Below are positions 24,125 to 34,963 of a stretch of DNA of 64,000 bases, one piece after another. Under the pieces are notes generated by a model. That model saw nothing but the letters and a program-made list of their open reading frames with translations, had not been told where the DNA came from and made no database searches. This DNA is from Demequina litoralis. Its GTDB lineage: Bacteria; Actinomycetota; Actinomycetes; Actinomycetales; Demequinaceae. The DNA is taken from NCBI RefSeq assembly GCF_030418455.1, contig NZ_JAUHPW010000002.1, positions 62,001-126,000 of the forward strand, given 5' to 3'. Made by a program: the position numbers and the translations under genes. The first letter of the stretch is position 1. Each line of letters starts with the position of its first letter.

Positions 24125-27100
24125 ATGGCCGAAGAGAACCTGCCGTTCCCGCTTGCGATGCGCGGGTACGACCGTGAAGCGGTCGCGGCCCACATCGCTC
24201 GGCTCGAGGACGCGGTGCGCGAGCAGTCGGGCGCCGTCGAGGAGGCCCGCCGCGAGGCGCAGCAGGCACGGTCGTCGCTCGACGAGGCGCAGAAGGCGCT
24301 GCGCGAGTCCGAGCAGCCCACCTACAAGGGCCTCGGCGCGCGCGTCGAGCAGCTCCTCCGCTCCGCCGAGGAGCAGTCCTCCGACGTGATCGCCCGCGCG
24401 AACACGCACGCCCAGGACACGGTCGCGCGCGCCAACGTCGCGGCCCAGCAGCTGCGTGCGCGCGCCGACAACGAGGTCGCCGAGATCCTCGCGCAGAGCC
24501 GCCGCGAGGCCGACGAGATCAAGACCCAGGCCGAGCACACCGCCGCCGGGCTCCGCGAGGCCGCGGAGCGCCAGGCCGGCGAGTCCGTCGAGCGTGCCCA
24601 GCGCGACGCCGAGCGGATCCGTTCCGCCGCGGAGGCCGAGGCCGCCGAGGCGCGCGCCACGGGCGAGCGCGAGGCCCACACCCTGCGTGCCTCCGTCGAG
24701 CGCGAGGCCACCGAGCTGCGCGTCACGAGCCAGCGCGAGGCCGCCGACCTGGTCGACGCGGCGCGCGCCGACTCCGAGCAGAAGCTCGCGCACGCGCACC
24801 AGGAGTCGAGCCGCCTGCGCGACGAGGCCGCCGCGTTCCTCGCCGCCTCCCACGCCGAGGCCGACGAGCTGACCGAGGCCACCCGCGTCGAGACCGAGCG
24901 CCTCAGGACCGACGCCGCGCGCATCGTCGCCGAGGCGCGCGAGGAGGCCACCGCCACCCGCAAGGCCGCCGAGCAGGCCGCCGGGCACTCCATCGGCGAG
25001 GCCGAGCGCGAGGCCGCGAACCTCCGCGCCGTCGCCGAGGCAGAGGCCTCCGACATGCGCATCTCCGCGGAGAGCGACGCGGCGACGATGCGCAACGACG
25101 CCGCCGCGGCGCTCGCCCAGGCGAACGACGAGGCACAGGAGGCGCGCGAGACCGCCGAGCACGACGCCGCCGAGGCGCGCCGCGTCGCCGCCGAGGAGAT
25201 CGCCCACCTGCGCGCGCTCGCCGAGCGCGAGACCGGCCAGCAGCGCCGCGAGGCGGACACGTACGTCGCGGACCTGCGCCACACCGCCGACCAGGACGTC
25301 GCACAGCTGCGCCACACCGCCGACCAGGAGGTCGCCGAGCTGCGGGCCGTCGCCGCGCGCGACAGCGCCGCGCTGCGCACCGCCGCCCAGGCGGAGGCCA
25401 CGGAGCTCCGCGACAGCGCGGACGCGTACGCCGCCGAGCTCCGTCAGGAGACCGAGGCCTGGGTCGCCCACCTGCGTCAGGAGACCGAGGCCTGGTCCGC
25501 GCACGAGCGCCGCGACGCCGAGGGCTTCGCAGCCGCGCTGCGCAAGGAGACGGAGGCCTGGGCCGCCAACGAGCGCCGCGAGACGGATGCCACCGTGACC
25601 GCGCTGCGCGAGGCCACCGAGGCGTGGGTCGCCGCCGAGCGTCGCGACGCCGAGGGCTACGCCGCCGGCCTCCGCGAGGAGACCGAGGCGTGGGCGGGCG
25701 ACACCCGCCGCGAGGCCGAGCACTACGCCGCGACGCAGCGCGAGGAGGCGGACACGTACGCCGCCGCGCTGCGCAAGCGCGTCGAGGGCGAGGTCGCGGA
25801 GCTGCGCGAGGACGCCGAGACGTACGCCGCCGGGCTGCGCAAGCGCGTCGAGGGCGAGGTCGCGGAGCTGCGCGAGGACGCCGACACCTACGCCGCCGGG
25901 CTGCGCAAGGAGGTCGAGGCCGAGGTTGCCGCGCTGCGCGGAGAGACCGAGGCCTGGGCGGCCGACGAGCGCCGCACCGCCGACGCCGAGGTGGCCGCGC
26001 TCCGCGCCGCGACCGCGGCCTGGGTCGCCGAGCAGCGCCAGGCCACCGACGAGGACCTGGCCGCGCAGCGCCGCGAGCACGAGGAGCTCGTCGCGACGCA
26101 GCGCCAGGACGCCGACGTCTACGACGCCGACACGCGTCGCGAGGCCGACGCGTACGCCGGCGAGACCCGCCGCGTGGCCGACGCGTACGCGACGCACGAG
26201 CGCCAGACCGCCGAGGCCTACGCCGCCGAACAGCACCGCGGCGCGGACGTGTACGCGGCCCAGCAGCGCCGCGACGCGGACGCCTACGCGGCCCAGCAGC
26301 GCCGCGACGCCGACAGCTACGCGACGCACGTGCGCGAGGCCGCCGACGAGGAGGTCACGGAGCTGCGCGACACCGTCGCCGCCGAGATCGCCGAGCAGCG
26401 CCAGGCCGCGCAGACCGAGGTCGACGCGCTGCGCGCCGACGCCGAGGCCTTCGTCAAGGACGCCCGCCGCCAGGCGGCGGAGCTGCGCCGCACCGCCGAC
26501 GAGGAGGCGACCGCCGTGCGCGGCGCCGCCACGACGGACGCGCTCCAGATGCGCCAGGCCGCCGAGTCCGAGACCGCGGACCTGCGCGCGACGGTCAACG
26601 CGGAGCTCGCGGAGCTGCGCTCGACCGCCGATGCCGAGGCCGCGCGCCTCACCCGCGAGGCCGAGACCGCGCTCGCCCGCGCCCAGCAGCAGGCCTCCGA
26701 CCTGCGTGCGACGAGCGACCGCGAGGCCAAGGACACGATCGCGAACGGCCAGGCCGAGGCCAAGCGCCTCGTCGACACCGCGACCGTCGACTCCACCCGT
26801 ATGCGCGAGGAGTCGCAGGCCGCCGCCGAGGCCGCCCACGAGGAGGCCCGGCGCACGCGCGAGGACCTCGAGCTCGAGGTCGTCACCACGCGCGAGCAGG
26901 CCGAGCGCGAGCTCACCCGCCGCCACGAGGAGGCCACCGCCGAGACCGCCGCGATGGTGGCCGACGCGAAGCGCCGCACCGCCGAGGCGGAGGACCGCCT
27001 CAGCGCGACGCTCGAGCGCGCCGAGTCCGTCCGCCGCGAGGCGGAGGTCCACTCGCAGACCCTGCTGACGAACGCGCGCAACAACGCCGACGAGATCGTC

Positions 27101-27328
27101 TCCGACGCGCGCGAGCACGCCGAGGCGATCATCTCCGAGGCCGTGAGCGACGCCGAGCGCGAGCGCACCATGGCCGCGCGCGAGGTCGACGAGCTCAACC
27201 GCCAGCGCGAGTCGATCACCACCTACCTCGACGACCTCCGCGGCCTGCTGTCCTCCGACCCCGTCGGCAACCTCGCCCGCGCGAGCCGCCTTCAGGCGGA
27301 GCACGAGGCGGAGCGCTCCGAGGCGTGA
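24125..27328 (+). CDS. Giant coiled-coil cytoskeletal protein, Scy/FilP/DivIVA-like
   Basis: A 1067-residue, almost entirely helical protein. The first 30 residues (FPLAMRGYDREAVAAHI) resemble the membrane-targeting head of DivIVA. The rest is Glu/Ala/Arg-rich with 11-residue periodicity. Residues 442-738 form 27 uninterrupted 11-residue repeats with an aromatic residue at position 5 in 20 of them and Arg at position 10 in 26. Scy and FilP of Streptomyces, which organise polar growth, have this kind of hendecad rod. A polar scaffold or filament role is inference. The start is set by TAGGAG just ahead of the ATG and by the DivIVA-like head; earlier in-frame codons are untranslated leader. A small gene overlaps its stop. 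Confidence 0.85.
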   Translation: MAEENLPFPLAMRGYDREAVAAHIARLEDAVREQSGAVEEARREAQQARSSLDEAQKALRESEQPTYKGLGARVEQLLRSAEEQSSDVIARANTHAQDTVARANVAAQQLRARADNEVAEILAQSRREADEIKTQAEHTAAGLREAAERQAGESVERAQRDAERIRSAAEAEAAEARATGEREAHTLRASVEREATELRVTSQREAADLVDAARADSEQKLAHAHQESSRLRDEAAAFLAASHAEADELTEATRVETERLRTDAARIVAEAREEATATRKAAEQAAGHSIGEAEREAANLRAVAEAEASDMRISAESDAATMRNDAAAALAQANDEAQEARETAEHDAAEARRVAAEEIAHLRALAERETGQQRREADTYVADLRHTADQDVAQLRHTADQEVAELRAVAARDSAALRTAAQAEATELRDSADAYAAELRQETEAWVAHLRQETEAWSAHERRDAEGFAAALRKETEAWAANERRETDATVTALREATEAWVAAERRDAEGYAAGLREETEAWAGDTRREAEHYAATQREEADTYAAALRKRVEGEVAELREDAETYAAGLRKRVEGEVAELREDADTYAAGLRKEVEAEVAALRGETEAWAADERRTADAEVAALRAATAAWVAEQRQATDEDLAAQRREHEELVATQRQDADVYDADTRREADAYAGETRRVADAYATHERQTAEAYAAEQHRGADVYAAQQRRDADAYAAQQRRDADSYATHVREAADEEVTELRDTVAAEIAEQRQAAQTEVDALRADAEAFVKDARRQAAELRRTADEEATAVRGAATTDALQMRQAAESETADLRATVNAELAELRSTADAEAARLTREAETALARAQQQASDLRATSDREAKDTIANGQAEAKRLVDTATVDSTRMREESQAAAEAAHEEARRTREDLELEVVTTREQAERELTRRHEEATAETAAMVADAKRRTAEAEDRLSATLERAESVRREAEVHSQTLLTNARNNADEIVSDAREHAEAIISEAVSDAERERTMAAREVDELNRQRESITTYLDDLRGLLSSDPVGNLARASRLQAEHEAERSEA
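25751..25908 (+). repeat. 66-base tandem repeat inside the Scy-like gene
   Basis: Copies begin at 25771, 25837 and 25903, with a partial copy before. Sixty-six bases equal two 11-residue units, so expansion keeps frame and helix register. This suggests recent unequal recombination lengthening the rod. Confidence 0.8.
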
Positions 27329-27735
27329 CCGTGGGCGCGCGCGACGACCACCAGCGACGGGCGGACGCCCTCGACCGGCAGCGCCAGGCGGAGACCCGCC
27401 AGGCGGCGGCGCTGATCGAGGCGTTCGCCCGCGACGCGGAGGCCGCGGGCATCCGGCCCGAGGCGCTCACCGCGCGCACCTACAGCGGCTCGGGTCGCGT
27501 GCGCACCCAGGTGAGCGGCTGGTACCTCAAGAAGGACCGCTCGGTCGGCGTGGGCACCGACGGCGCGTTCTACGTGCTGTCGACGCCCGGCGGCCTGCGC
27601 GAGCGTCTGCGCGGCGCCTCCCTGGCCCCGTCGGACCCTCCGCTGGAGCTCGGCCGCGGCGCCCGTGACGGCGAGTCCCTGCCCCTCACCGAGGCCCTCA
27701 GGAAGCGGCTCGAGGCCGGCAACGGCTGGGGCTGA
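27325..27735 (+). CDS. Small conserved protein translationally coupled to the Scy-like gene
   Basis: A 136-residue protein. The N-terminal half is a charged Gln/Arg/Glu-rich helix that looks like a continuation of coiled coil. The second half (about 55-136) is a compact domain containing WYLKKDRSVGVGTDG and a Leu-rich C-terminus. The GTG start overlaps the previous stop (GTGA). A longer in-frame reading exists only inside the previous gene. Family not recognised. The tight coupling suggests a partner of the filament protein. Confidence 0.7.
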   Translation: MTVGARDDHQRRADALDRQRQAETRQAAALIEAFARDAEAAGIRPEALTARTYSGSGRVRTQVSGWYLKKDRSVGVGTDGAFYVLSTPGGLRERLRGASLAPSDPPLELGRGARDGESLPLTEALRKRLEAGNGWG

Positions 27736-27749
27736 GCCCGGGCACGGCG

Positions 27750-27793
27750 GCGGGGGGCACCTCACGCCCCCCTCGTGGTGAGGTGCCCCCCGC
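27750..27793. terminator. Strong terminator after the Scy-like operon
   Basis: A perfect 16-base stem (27750-27765 with 27778-27793) with a 12-base loop. The following stretch to 27968 has no gene. Confidence 0.85.
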
Positions 27794-27968
27794 ACTCGCC
27801 ATGGTGACACGGCGCCGGACTGCACGCCACACCGCCGGCGAAGAATTCACAAACCGGAAACGCGGGACATCCCGGGCGTCCGCGGCGGGCCCGCGCGTCC
27901 GCGCACCAGGGCGGATACGGGGCGGGGCATCCGCGCCGAGGATCGGGGGCGGGGTGAGCCCGCGAGGC

Positions 27969-27995
27969 GAGCCCGCGGGATCGGCCCGCGGGCTC
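27969..27995 (-). terminator. Terminator overlapping the hydrolase stop codon
   Basis: A perfect 11-base stem GAGCCCGCGGG/CCCGCGGGCTC with a five-base loop. The stop codon of the minus-strand hydrolase starts inside the stem. Confidence 0.65.
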
Positions 27996-28761
27996 AGGCC
28001 GCGGCGTCGGCCCGGTCGACCAGGTCCGCGACGAGCGCAGCCACCCGCTCCGGAGCCTCCCACGCGCTGAGGTGGCCCACACCCTCGAGGACCAGCGCCT
28101 CGACGCCCAGGGCCGCCGCCATGGCGCGCGCGGCCTCCTCCCCCGCGATCGCATCGTGCTCCCCCACCGCGACCAGCGCCGGCGCCTCGAGCGCGCCGAG
28201 CACCTCGGTGCGGTCCGGGCGCGCCGCCATGGCGCGCTGGCCCCACGCGATCCCGTCGCCGCCGTGGCGGGCGATGTTCGCGGCGACCGCGGCGACCAGC
28301 GCCTCACGCGCCTCGCCCTGCGTGCCGACGAGCCCCTCCGCGGCGCCGCGCGGATCGGGGTGGCCGTCCGCGCCGTCCACCTTCTCCGCGAGCGCGAGAC
28401 GCGCCTCGCGCGCCTCGTCGGTGTCCGCGGCGGCCTTGGTGCCCAGCAGCCCGATGCCGGCGACCGCCTCGGGGTGGCGCTCCGCGACCGCCATGGCGAT
28501 GTAGCCGCCCATCGAGCAGCCGACCCACACCGCCTTGTCGCGTCCCGTGACCTCGCGCATCGCGAGCACGGCCGCATCCGCGATGAGCTCGAGCGACGGC
28601 TCCTCGTCGGGCAGCGGCATGTCGCCGATGCCGGGCACGTCGAACGTGATGATGTCGCCCGGCAGCGCCGGCAAGGCGTCGATGAGCGGGTCCCATTGGG
28701 ACCGGTCGACCGGGAAGGCGTTGAGCAGGACCAGGGGCGTGCCGTCGGGTACGAGGCTCAC
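27994..28761 (-). CDS. Alpha/beta-fold hydrolase
   Basis: A 255-residue hydrolase. The oxyanion region LNAFPVDRSQW (13-23), the nucleophile elbow GCSMGG with Ser in the middle, a cap-like helical insert (about 110-175), an Asp in GEHDAI and the catalytic His in GVGHLSAWE give a complete triad. It resembles esterases and carboxylesterase-like members of the family; the substrate is unknown. GTG start with GAAGGAG six bases upstream. Confidence 0.88.
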   Translation of the reverse strand: MSLVPDGTPLVLLNAFPVDRSQWDPLIDALPALPGDIITFDVPGIGDMPLPDEEPSLELIADAAVLAMREVTGRDKAVWVGCSMGGYIAMAVAERHPEAVAGIGLLGTKAAADTDEAREARLALAEKVDGADGHPDPRGAAEGLVGTQGEAREALVAAVAANIARHGGDGIAWGQRAMAARPDRTEVLGALEAPALVAVGEHDAIAGEEAARAMAAALGVEALVLEGVGHLSAWEAPERVAALVADLVDRADAAA

Positions 28762-28800
28762 GGGCGACTCCTTCGCATCGTGCCAGGTCTTATCCCACGC

Positions 28801-29526
28801 TCATTCCACCATGGACGCGGGCACCGCGTCGGGAAGCGGCGCCCGCTCGGGCGCGACGCGGGCGACGATCGCGTCGAGGACGATGCGCACGAACCGCTCC
28901 CCCACCCACAGGTGCTTGGCCTCGGGCACATCGATCAGCTCGAGCTGGGTGAGCGGCGCGAAGCGCTCGCGCGCCTCGGCGGGCTGGAGGAAGTCGTCGT
29001 GCTCGGGCACGAGCGCGGTCACGGGCTTGCCGGTCGCGGCCCACGCGCGCATGTCGTCCTCGGTGGCACGATGCAGCGGCGGGGACAGCAGGATCGCGCC
29101 CTCGACGTCGAGGCCGCTGCCGTGCATGAGCGTGAGCTCGGTGCCGAAGCTCCAGCCCACGAGCCAGCGGTGCGGCAGCCCGCGCGACACGGCGAAGTCC
29201 ACGGCGGCCCGCACGTCGGCCGCCTCGGTGACGCCCTCGCCGAACTCGCCGTCGCTGGTCCCGCGCGGCGACGACGTGCCGCGCGTGTTGAAGCGCAGCA
29301 CCGCGACCCCCGCGAGCGCGGGCAGGCGCCACGCGGCCTTGCGGTACACGTGCGAGTCCATGAAGCCGCCGTGCGTGGGCAGCGGGTGCAGCGTGATGAG
29401 GGTCGCGGTGATGGGCCCCTCGGCGGGCAGCGCGAGCTCGCCGACGAGCGTGAGCCCGTCCTCGGTGCGCAGCTCGATGTCCTCGCGGTCCGCCGCGAGG
29501 ACGGTCATGGAGCGCAGCTCCTCCAT
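28801..29526 (-). CDS. Alpha/beta hydrolase, second gene
   Basis: A 241-residue serine-hydrolase fold without signal peptide. Motifs: LHPLPTHGG (oxyanion region), RFNTRGTSSPRG, nucleophile elbow GWSFG, Asp in PEHDDF and His in EAKHLW. It resembles the family of small alpha/beta hydrolases with the LHP-GG signature. ATG 29526 is chosen; ATG 29508 with GGAGGA eight bases ahead is an equal alternative that drops six residues. It follows the zinc-ribbon-like gene after 22 bases, likely as an operon. Confidence 0.85.
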   Translation of the reverse strand: MEELRSMTVLAADREDIELRTEDGLTLVGELALPAEGPITATLITLHPLPTHGGFMDSHVYRKAAWRLPALAGVAVLRFNTRGTSSPRGTSDGEFGEGVTEAADVRAAVDFAVSRGLPHRWLVGWSFGTELTLMHGSGLDVEGAILLSPPLHRATEDDMRAWAATGKPVTALVPEHDDFLQPAEARERFAPLTQLELIDVPEAKHLWVGERFVRIVLDAIVARVAPERAPLPDAVPASMVE

Positions 29527-29548
29527 CGTCCCCGCCTGCCCTGCCTGC

Positions 29549-29860
29549 TCAGCCACGCGACCTCCCGAACGTCTCCCAGCACGCCGTGTGCCAGTGGCGC
29601 CGCGCCGCGGCGGCGGCCTCCTCGCCGAACAGCCCTCCCGTGGCCCACGCGACGATGTGCTGCTGATCGCCGGGGATGTCCCGCGAGCAGCCCGGGCACG
29701 TGAACGTGCGGTCGCTCGGGCGGGGCACCGCCACGAAGTACTCCTCGCCGCCGGGGCCCGTCTCCACGCGCGCGTTCCCGCCGGCGCGCAGCCGGTCGAC
29801 CTCGAGCTCGGGATGGGGCTGGCCGTACGGGCGCTTGGAGGAGCGACGACCGGAAGGCAT
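29549..29860 (-). CDS. Small Cys/His-rich protein (zinc-ribbon or HNH-like)
   Basis: A 103-residue basic-to-neutral protein. Residues about 55-95 hold CPGCSRD, QQHIVAW and RHWHTACWE: a CxxC pair plus His and Cys residues spaced as in zinc-binding HNH-type folds. Catalysis is not proven. The start at 29860 is set by TAGACT seven bases upstream, i.e. a leaderless mRNA. Earlier in-frame codons run into the intergenic repeat element and are rejected. Confidence 0.7.
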   Translation of the reverse strand: MPSGRRSSKRPYGQPHPELEVDRLRAGGNARVETGPGGEEYFVAVPRPSDRTFTCPGCSRDIPGDQQHIVAWATGGLFGEEAAAAARRHWHTACWETFGRSRG

Positions 29861-29867
29861 GCGCCCC

Positions 29868-29873
29868 AGTCTA
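29868..29873 (-). promoter_or_regulatory. Leaderless promoter -10 element
   Basis: TAGACT, seven bases, then the ATG at 29860. The -35 position falls inside repeat element copy B, so the element may supply part of this promoter. Confidence 0.55.
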
Positions 29874-29878
29874 CGGAC

Positions 29879-29975
29879 CGATTGCCAATGACAAGGGTGA
29901 CGGGTGTGACAGGGGTGCTGGGCGCCACCCCGCCCCACCCGTCACGCCTGTCACGCGTGTCATTGGCAATCGACG
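29879..29975. repeat. Palindromic intergenic repeat element, copy B
   Basis: Inverted arms 29879-29917 and 29936-29975 share the CGATTGCCAATGACA end with copy A at 10 kb. They continue in 9-base units (ATGACAAGG, GTGACGGGT, GTGACAGGG, GTGCTGGGC). It exactly fills the space between the GH1 stop codon and the next gene's promoter. Confidence 0.75.
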
Positions 29976-29976
29976 C

Positions 29977-31428
29977 TCAGTACGTGCGGGCCGGGGTCTC
30001 CACCTCGGCCGGCAGGTCCGCGAGAGGGAGCGGCGAGCGGCGCGCCACGGTCGCGCGATACCAGTAGGCGGAGTCCTTCCAGCGCCGCTCCTGCGTGCCG
30101 TAGTCGACCCGCACGAGCCCGAAGCGCTTGGCGTAGCCCTGCGCCCATTCGAAGTTGTCCATGAGGCTCCACGCCATGTAGCCGCGGACGTCGGCACCCT
30201 CCGCGATCGCGGTCGCGACGGCGTGCAGGTGGTCGTGCAGGTACGACACGCGAGCGACGTCGCGCACGCGGCCGTCGCCGTCGAGCACGTCGTCCCAGGC
30301 ACCGCCGTTCTCGGTCACGTAGATCGGCCGCCCGGTCTCGCGATGCACCTTCATGAGCTGCGCGTGAAGCGCGCCCGGATCCACGTTCCACCCCATCGCG
30401 GTGAGCTCGCCGGGCGGCGTCATGAACTCGATCTGCTCGTCGCCGGGCCAGGGCGAGTTGGCGCCGGCCTTGTGGCCGTCGGCCAGGGTCGCGACATCGG
30501 ACGATGCGGCCGCCTTGTGGGAGTGGTGGCGCACCACGTGCGAGGCGTAGTAGTTGAGGCCGAACCAGTCGACGGTGTCCCGCATCTCGTCGAGGTCGCC
30601 GTCGTGGACGAAGGACCAGTCGGTGAGGCGCGCGGTGTTGGGCTTGAGGATCTCCGGGTACGAGCCCTCGACCAGCGGCTGGTGGAACATGCCGTTGGCG
30701 AGCGCGTCGATGTGCGCCGCGGCCTCGAGGTCCTTGGGGTTCGACGGGTCCCACGGGCGCGGGGTGTGGGAGTTGTTGACGATGCCCACCTGGGCCTCGG
30801 GCCGCACCGCCTTGATGGCGCGGTAGGCGCGGGCGTGCGAGAGGAGGAGGTGGTGCGCCGCGGTGAGGCCCTCGACGTCGTCGGCGTGGCCGGGGGCGTG
30901 CGCGCCCGAGCCGTAGCCCACGAAGGCGCTCACCCACGGCTCGTTGAACGTCGCCCACAGCTCGACGTCCGCGCCGAGCTCCTCGACCATGCGCACCGCG
31001 TAGGCCACGAACGCGTCGACCGTCGCGCGGCTGAGCCAGCCGCCCTGGTCCTCGAGCGCCTGCGGCAGGTCCCAGTGGTAGAGCGTGGCGAGCGGGGTGA
31101 TCCCCTTCTCCTTGAGGCGCGCCACGAGGTTCCTGTAGAACGCGATGCCCTCGTCGTTGAACTCTCCCGTGCCGGTGGGCTGCACGCGCGGCCACGCGAT
31201 CGAGAAGCGGTACGCCTGAAGGCCCAGGTCCGCCATCATGTCGACGTCGCGCTCCCAGCGGTGGAAGTGGTCGCAGGCGACGTCCCCCGTGTCGCCGCCG
31301 ACCACGGTGCCGGGCGTGTGGGTGAACGTGTCCCAGATGGACGGCCCGCGACCGCCCTCGGTCGCGGCGCCCTCGATCTGGTACGACGCCGTCGCGGCGC
31401 CGAAAATGAAGCTCTCGGGGAAGGTCAT
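29977..31428 (-). CDS. Beta-glucosidase, GH1
   Basis: A 483-residue cytoplasmic GH1 enzyme hydrolysing beta-glucosides (possibly other beta-glycosides). N-terminal signature FIFGAATASYQIEGA, acid/base Glu163 in TFNEPW and nucleophile Glu373 in YVTENGG. Full family length, no signal peptide. No sugar transporter is adjacent, so the oligosaccharide must enter by a system elsewhere. A LacI-like half-consensus site overlaps its promoter, and the mRNA is probably leaderless (TAGGCT six bases ahead of ATG). Repeat element B follows the stop codon. Confidence 0.94.
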   Translation of the reverse strand: MTFPESFIFGAATASYQIEGAATEGGRGPSIWDTFTHTPGTVVGGDTGDVACDHFHRWERDVDMMADLGLQAYRFSIAWPRVQPTGTGEFNDEGIAFYRNLVARLKEKGITPLATLYHWDLPQALEDQGGWLSRATVDAFVAYAVRMVEELGADVELWATFNEPWVSAFVGYGSGAHAPGHADDVEGLTAAHHLLLSHARAYRAIKAVRPEAQVGIVNNSHTPRPWDPSNPKDLEAAAHIDALANGMFHQPLVEGSYPEILKPNTARLTDWSFVHDGDLDEMRDTVDWFGLNYYASHVVRHHSHKAAASSDVATLADGHKAGANSPWPGDEQIEFMTPPGELTAMGWNVDPGALHAQLMKVHRETGRPIYVTENGGAWDDVLDGDGRVRDVARVSYLHDHLHAVATAIAEGADVRGYMAWSLMDNFEWAQGYAKRFGLVRVDYGTQERRWKDSAYWYRATVARRSPLPLADLPAEVETPARTY

Positions 31429-31434
31429 GACGCG

Positions 31435-31454
31435 AGCCTAGCCGAAACGATTCG
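31435..31454 (-). promoter_or_regulatory. Leaderless -10 element with LacI-like operator
   Basis: TAGGCT (31435-31440), six bases from the ATG. Next to it, CGAAACGATTCG (31443-31454) carries the AAnCGnTT core of LacI-family operators, though the outer bases deviate. Binding there would block the promoter. Confidence 0.5.
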
Positions 31455-31468
31455 ACCCAGGCCGTGCG

Positions 31469-31567
31469 GGTTCGCTGCGCACGGTCCGAGAGCCGCCACG
31501 CCGGGGAGGGAGGGACGATGCGCGGGGCGTCCCCGCGTGTCTCGCGCCCGACCGTGCGCAGCGAACC
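31469..31567. repeat. Long-armed inverted repeat between GH1 and nucS genes
   Basis: Perfect 18-base arms (31469-31486 and 31550-31567) separated by 63 bases. The loop region contains one copy of the GGACGATGCG motif. It lies downstream of nucS and upstream of the GH1 promoter. No open frame of interest. Confidence 0.7.
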
Positions 31568-31582
31568 TTGGCGGGGTGCGCG

Positions 31583-32278
31583 TCAGAAGAGGCGGTCGCT
31601 CAGGTCGACGTCGCCCTTCATCGCCTCGTAGTCGAGGACCACGCAGCGGATGCCGCGGTCCTCCGCGAGGACGCGGGCCTGCGGCTTGATCTCCTGCGCC
31701 GCGAACACGCCCTGCACGGGCGCGAGCAGCGGGTCGCGGTTCATGAGCTCGAGGTAGCGCGTGAGCTGCTCGACGCCGTCGATCTCGCCGCGGCGCTTGA
31801 TCTCCACCGCGACGGACGCGCCGGCGGAGTCGCGCGCGAGGATGTCGACCGGGCCGATGGCGGTCATGTACTCGCGACGGATCAGCGTGTGCCCGTCGCC
31901 GAGCAGCGTGATCTGCGCGGCGAGCAGCTCCTGGAGGTGCGCCTCGACGCCGTCCTTGATGAGGCCCGGGTCGACGCCGAGCTCGTGCTCGGTGTCGGCG
32001 AGCACCTCGTGAAGCTCGATCTCGAGCCGGTCGTCGGTCTTGTCGTGCTGGACGACCCAGACCTCCGCGACGCCGCGCTCCGCGGCCTCCTCCGTGACGG
32101 AGGAGGACCGCAGAGTGCACGGCGGGCTCATCCAGTTGAGCGGCTTGTACGAGCCGCCATCCGAATGGAGGAGGACCGAGCCGTCGGCCTTGACCATGAT
32201 GGCCCGGGTCGCGAGCGGAAGATGCGCCGAGAGCCGCCCGGTGTACCGGGCCGCGCAGCGCGCGATCACCACCCGCAT
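31583..32278 (-). CDS. nucS: Mismatch-specific endonuclease NucS/EndoMS
   Basis: A 231-residue endonuclease that cuts both strands at mismatches and replaces MutS/MutL repair in many actinobacteria. N-terminal dimerisation domain (1 to about 115) and C-terminal PD-(D/E)xK nuclease domain with GPVDIL and VAVEIKRRG. The C-terminus LSDRLF fits a sliding-clamp-binding tail. ATG overlaps the atpC stop by one base (TGATG); nucS next to the atp operon is the normal actinobacterial place. An inverted repeat follows. Confidence 0.95.
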   Translation of the reverse strand: MRVVIARCAARYTGRLSAHLPLATRAIMVKADGSVLLHSDGGSYKPLNWMSPPCTLRSSSVTEEAAERGVAEVWVVQHDKTDDRLEIELHEVLADTEHELGVDPGLIKDGVEAHLQELLAAQITLLGDGHTLIRREYMTAIGPVDILARDSAGASVAVEIKRRGEIDGVEQLTRYLELMNRDPLLAPVQGVFAAQEIKPQARVLAEDRGIRCVVLDYEAMKGDVDLSDRLF

Positions 32279-32565
32279 CAGGAGGCGGCCGGGGCCTTCT
32301 CCTCGGAGGGCGCGACGGGCTCGACGACCACCGTGACCACGTCACGATCGAAGGAGACGAAGCCCGATGCGATGGGGAACTCGGCGTCCACGTCGGCCCC
32401 GCCGCGCACGCGCACGGTTCCCGCCCGCAGGACGGACAGCACGGGCTCGTGCCCGGTGAGGAGGCCGATCTCGCCCTCCACGGTGGGCGCGACGAGACGC
32501 TCCGCCGTCCCCGACCAGAGGACCCGGTCGGGGGCGACGACGTCGACGGTGAGGGGACCGGCCAT
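32278..32565 (-). CDS. atpC: ATP synthase epsilon subunit
   Basis: A 95-residue central-stalk subunit. It consists mainly of the N-terminal beta-sandwich (1 to about 85; motifs [11 protein letters not shown] and ASGFVSF). The C-terminal helical hairpin found in longer epsilons is missing, as in several actinobacteria. That may alter inhibition of ATP hydrolysis. Two bases after atpD, overlapping nucS by one base. Confidence 0.93.
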   Translation of the reverse strand: MAGPLTVDVVAPDRVLWSGTAERLVAPTVEGEIGLLTGHEPVLSVLRAGTVRVRGGADVDAEFPIASGFVSFDRDVVTVVVEPVAPSEEKAPAAS

Positions 32566-32567
32566 GA

Positions 32568-34960
<2,393 letters not shown>

Positions 34961-34963
34961 CGG

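Noticed and set aside
25751-26340. Regular short repeats resembling a CRISPR-like or satellite array
   Set aside because: They are in-frame coding repeats of a coiled coil without unique spacers or nearby cas genes.
24002-27304. 1100-codon open frame antisense to the Scy-like gene
   Set aside because: It arises from the GC-rich repeated codons of the real gene. It has no ribosome site, and its composition (Val/Gly/Leu/Arg repeats) is that of a mirror frame.
29505-29928. Long N-terminal extension of the second alpha/beta hydrolase running into the repeat element
   Set aside because: It crosses the small zinc-ribbon-like gene and palindromic element B. The hydrolase fold and ribosome sites begin only at 29526/29508.
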